Origin: G963677085 sp963677085
Lineage (GTDB): Bacteria; Planctomycetota; Planctomycetia; Pirellulales; Thermoguttaceae
Direction: 5' to 3'
Assembly: GCA_963677085.2 (NCBI GenBank)
Contig: CAXXFH010000006.1
Coordinates: 620,001-684,000, forward strand
Length of the DNA stretch: 64,000 bases
Numbering within the stretch: the stretch's first letter is position 1; every line of letters starts with the position of its first letter. Under the pieces are notes generated by a model. That model was not told where the DNA came from. It worked only from the letters and a program-made list of their open reading frames with translations, and did no database searches. The position numbers were made by a program, and so were the translations under genes. Shown one piece after another: positions 63,323 to 64,000 of this stretch.

Positions 63323-63436
63323 TACCGAGGTCGCCGACTGAACGTTGTGTCCGCGGAATTTTCGTGGATGAGGGTGCCGGCTGGTTACCCTGTTTCATCG
63401 GCAGCGTGGGCCTCATGGAATATAAGGAACGTTGCC

Positions 63437-63976
63437 GTGCTAACCGTACGACCGAAAGTCGCGGAACTGGTCTTTCAACTCTACGGCCGACCACTGCATC
63501 CGGAACTCTTTCAGGTCTGCCAGACACGCACGGTTAAACGTCAGAACTATCAAGCGAAAGTCGATATCACCACGGCCGGTCACGTCGTTACTTGGCGGTA
63601 CGCCGGGCTGACGCTCACCGAAGTGGCCGCCGCGGCCCACCACCCTTTGCCCGAGCGGCGGCGCCTGATGAACTATCGCTTGCGAGGGCAGCGCACCGAT
63701 CGGGTCGACTGTCGCGGTGGGATCAACTACCAGGTGAGTTTCCAACTCGAACCGGTCGATCCCGAGGTCTTCTGGACCTTTCAACAGGAGTTGGCCTTAG
63801 ACGGCGAACGCAAGGGCATGTTGCACCGGTTCGATGCCAGCGGTCGCATGGCTCTGGGGGCGTTGAGCTACGTCAACGTCGAAACCCGAAACCGCAGCCT
63901 GCTGGTCCAGGCCTTCCACACCTTCCCGGACGATTACGCCATCGTCAAGAGCCAGTCGCTCTTTCAGTTGCCGTAG
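63437..63976 (+). CDS. DUF2617-like protein
   Basis: 179 residues from the GTG at 63437, chosen for AAGGAAC six bases upstream; the frame is open further but through the leader. It resembles planctomycete DUF2617-type proteins (LTVRPKVAELVFQLYGRPLH at the start, GRMALGALSYVNVETRNRSL near the end). Function unknown; no membrane segment or signal peptide. A P6 palindrome follows the stop. Confidence 0.7.
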   Translation: MLTVRPKVAELVFQLYGRPLHPELFQVCQTRTVKRQNYQAKVDITTAGHVVTWRYAGLTLTEVAAAAHHPLPERRRLMNYRLRGQRTDRVDCRGGINYQVSFQLEPVDPEVFWTFQQELALDGERKGMLHRFDASGRMALGALSYVNVETRNRSLLVQAFHTFPDDYAIVKSQSLFQLP

Positions 63977-63979
63977 TAG

Positions 63980-63997
63980 GTTATGCTTTAGCATAAC
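63980..63997. repeat. P6 palindrome after the DUF2617-like stop
   Basis: GTTATGCTTTAGCATAAC, three bases after the stop at 63976. Compared with 59804-59821 the stem bases differ in matched pairs (T/A for G/C), so pairing is kept. Confidence 0.75.
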
Positions 63998-64000
63998 TCG

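Larger units (their letters stand above)
63058..63436. other. 379-base spacer with promoter and R2 copy
   Basis: After the CPBP stop it holds a good promoter (63142-63170) and R2 copy c (63216-63322) inside the long leader of the next gene. Nothing else is recognised. Confidence 0.6.

Overview
The window reads as chromosomal DNA of a planctomycete, most likely of the Pirellulales. The markers are two prepilin-like DUF1559 proteins, four PEP-CTERM surface proteins, two ECF sigma factors each overlapping a membrane-anchored FecR-type anti-sigma protein, a MoxR/DUF58/BatA-like operon, Tat-exported oxidoreductase- and ceramidase-like proteins, and high G+C coding sequence interrupted by long repeat-rich spacers. 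No rRNA, tRNA, CRISPR array or transposase gene was recognised.

Layout. 0.4-7.4 kb: MoxR ATPase, a four-helix-bundle protein lodged between operon members, DUF58, and two large von Willebrand-type membrane proteins. 7.5-10.0 kb: a small accessory island with a fused MNT-HEPN protein and an orphan ParA of lower G+C. 10.3-16.0 kb and 16.8-25.5 kb: two parallel sigma / anti-sigma / PEP-CTERM / DUF1559 modules. The second continues into a lipoprotein, a ceramidase-like LamG protein and a Gfo/Idh/MocA oxidoreductase. 26.8-32.2 kb: a three-gene export-like cassette (GAF-HlyD, HlyD, PqqD-like/M50 protease/HlyD). 32.5-34.0 kb: pyrE and a nuclease-like protein. 34.4-43.3 kb: glucan metabolism (glgA, two GH57 enzymes, a galT-type uridylyltransferase) and a degenerate GT2 protein. 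43.4-64.0 kb: a mixed block with a Kef-type antiporter, an HhH/HTH protein, zinc-ribbon membrane proteins, an exported pyruvyl-transferase-like protein, an MBL hydrolase, a giant AsmA-like protein, a LarA-like protein, a LysM/YkuD protein with a replaced catalytic cysteine, an HI0933-type flavoprotein, RarA, an endonuclease III relative, a CPBP protease and a DUF2617-like protein.

The most unusual content is between the genes. Degenerate seven-base (heptad) repeats follow a strand rule: on the coding strand G/purine-rich heptads come just after stop codons and C/pyrimidine-rich heptads just before start codons, often with a short palindrome between the two arms. Several genes preceded by C-rich heptads have no visible Shine-Dalgarno sequence, while the sigma/anti-sigma/PEP-CTERM genes have good ones. 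Also scattered in the spacers are a 70-75 bp repeat (R1, six copies), a ~105 bp MITE-like repeat with terminal inverted repeats (R2, four copies) sharing a core with R1, and at least six families of short palindromes (named P1-P6 in the entries).

The best protein-level candidates for an undescribed system are the GAF-HlyD / HlyD / PqqD-like-M50-HlyD cassette and the sigma-controlled surface module in which the anti-sigma protein, a PEP-CTERM protein and a ceramidase-like enzyme share related LamG domains.
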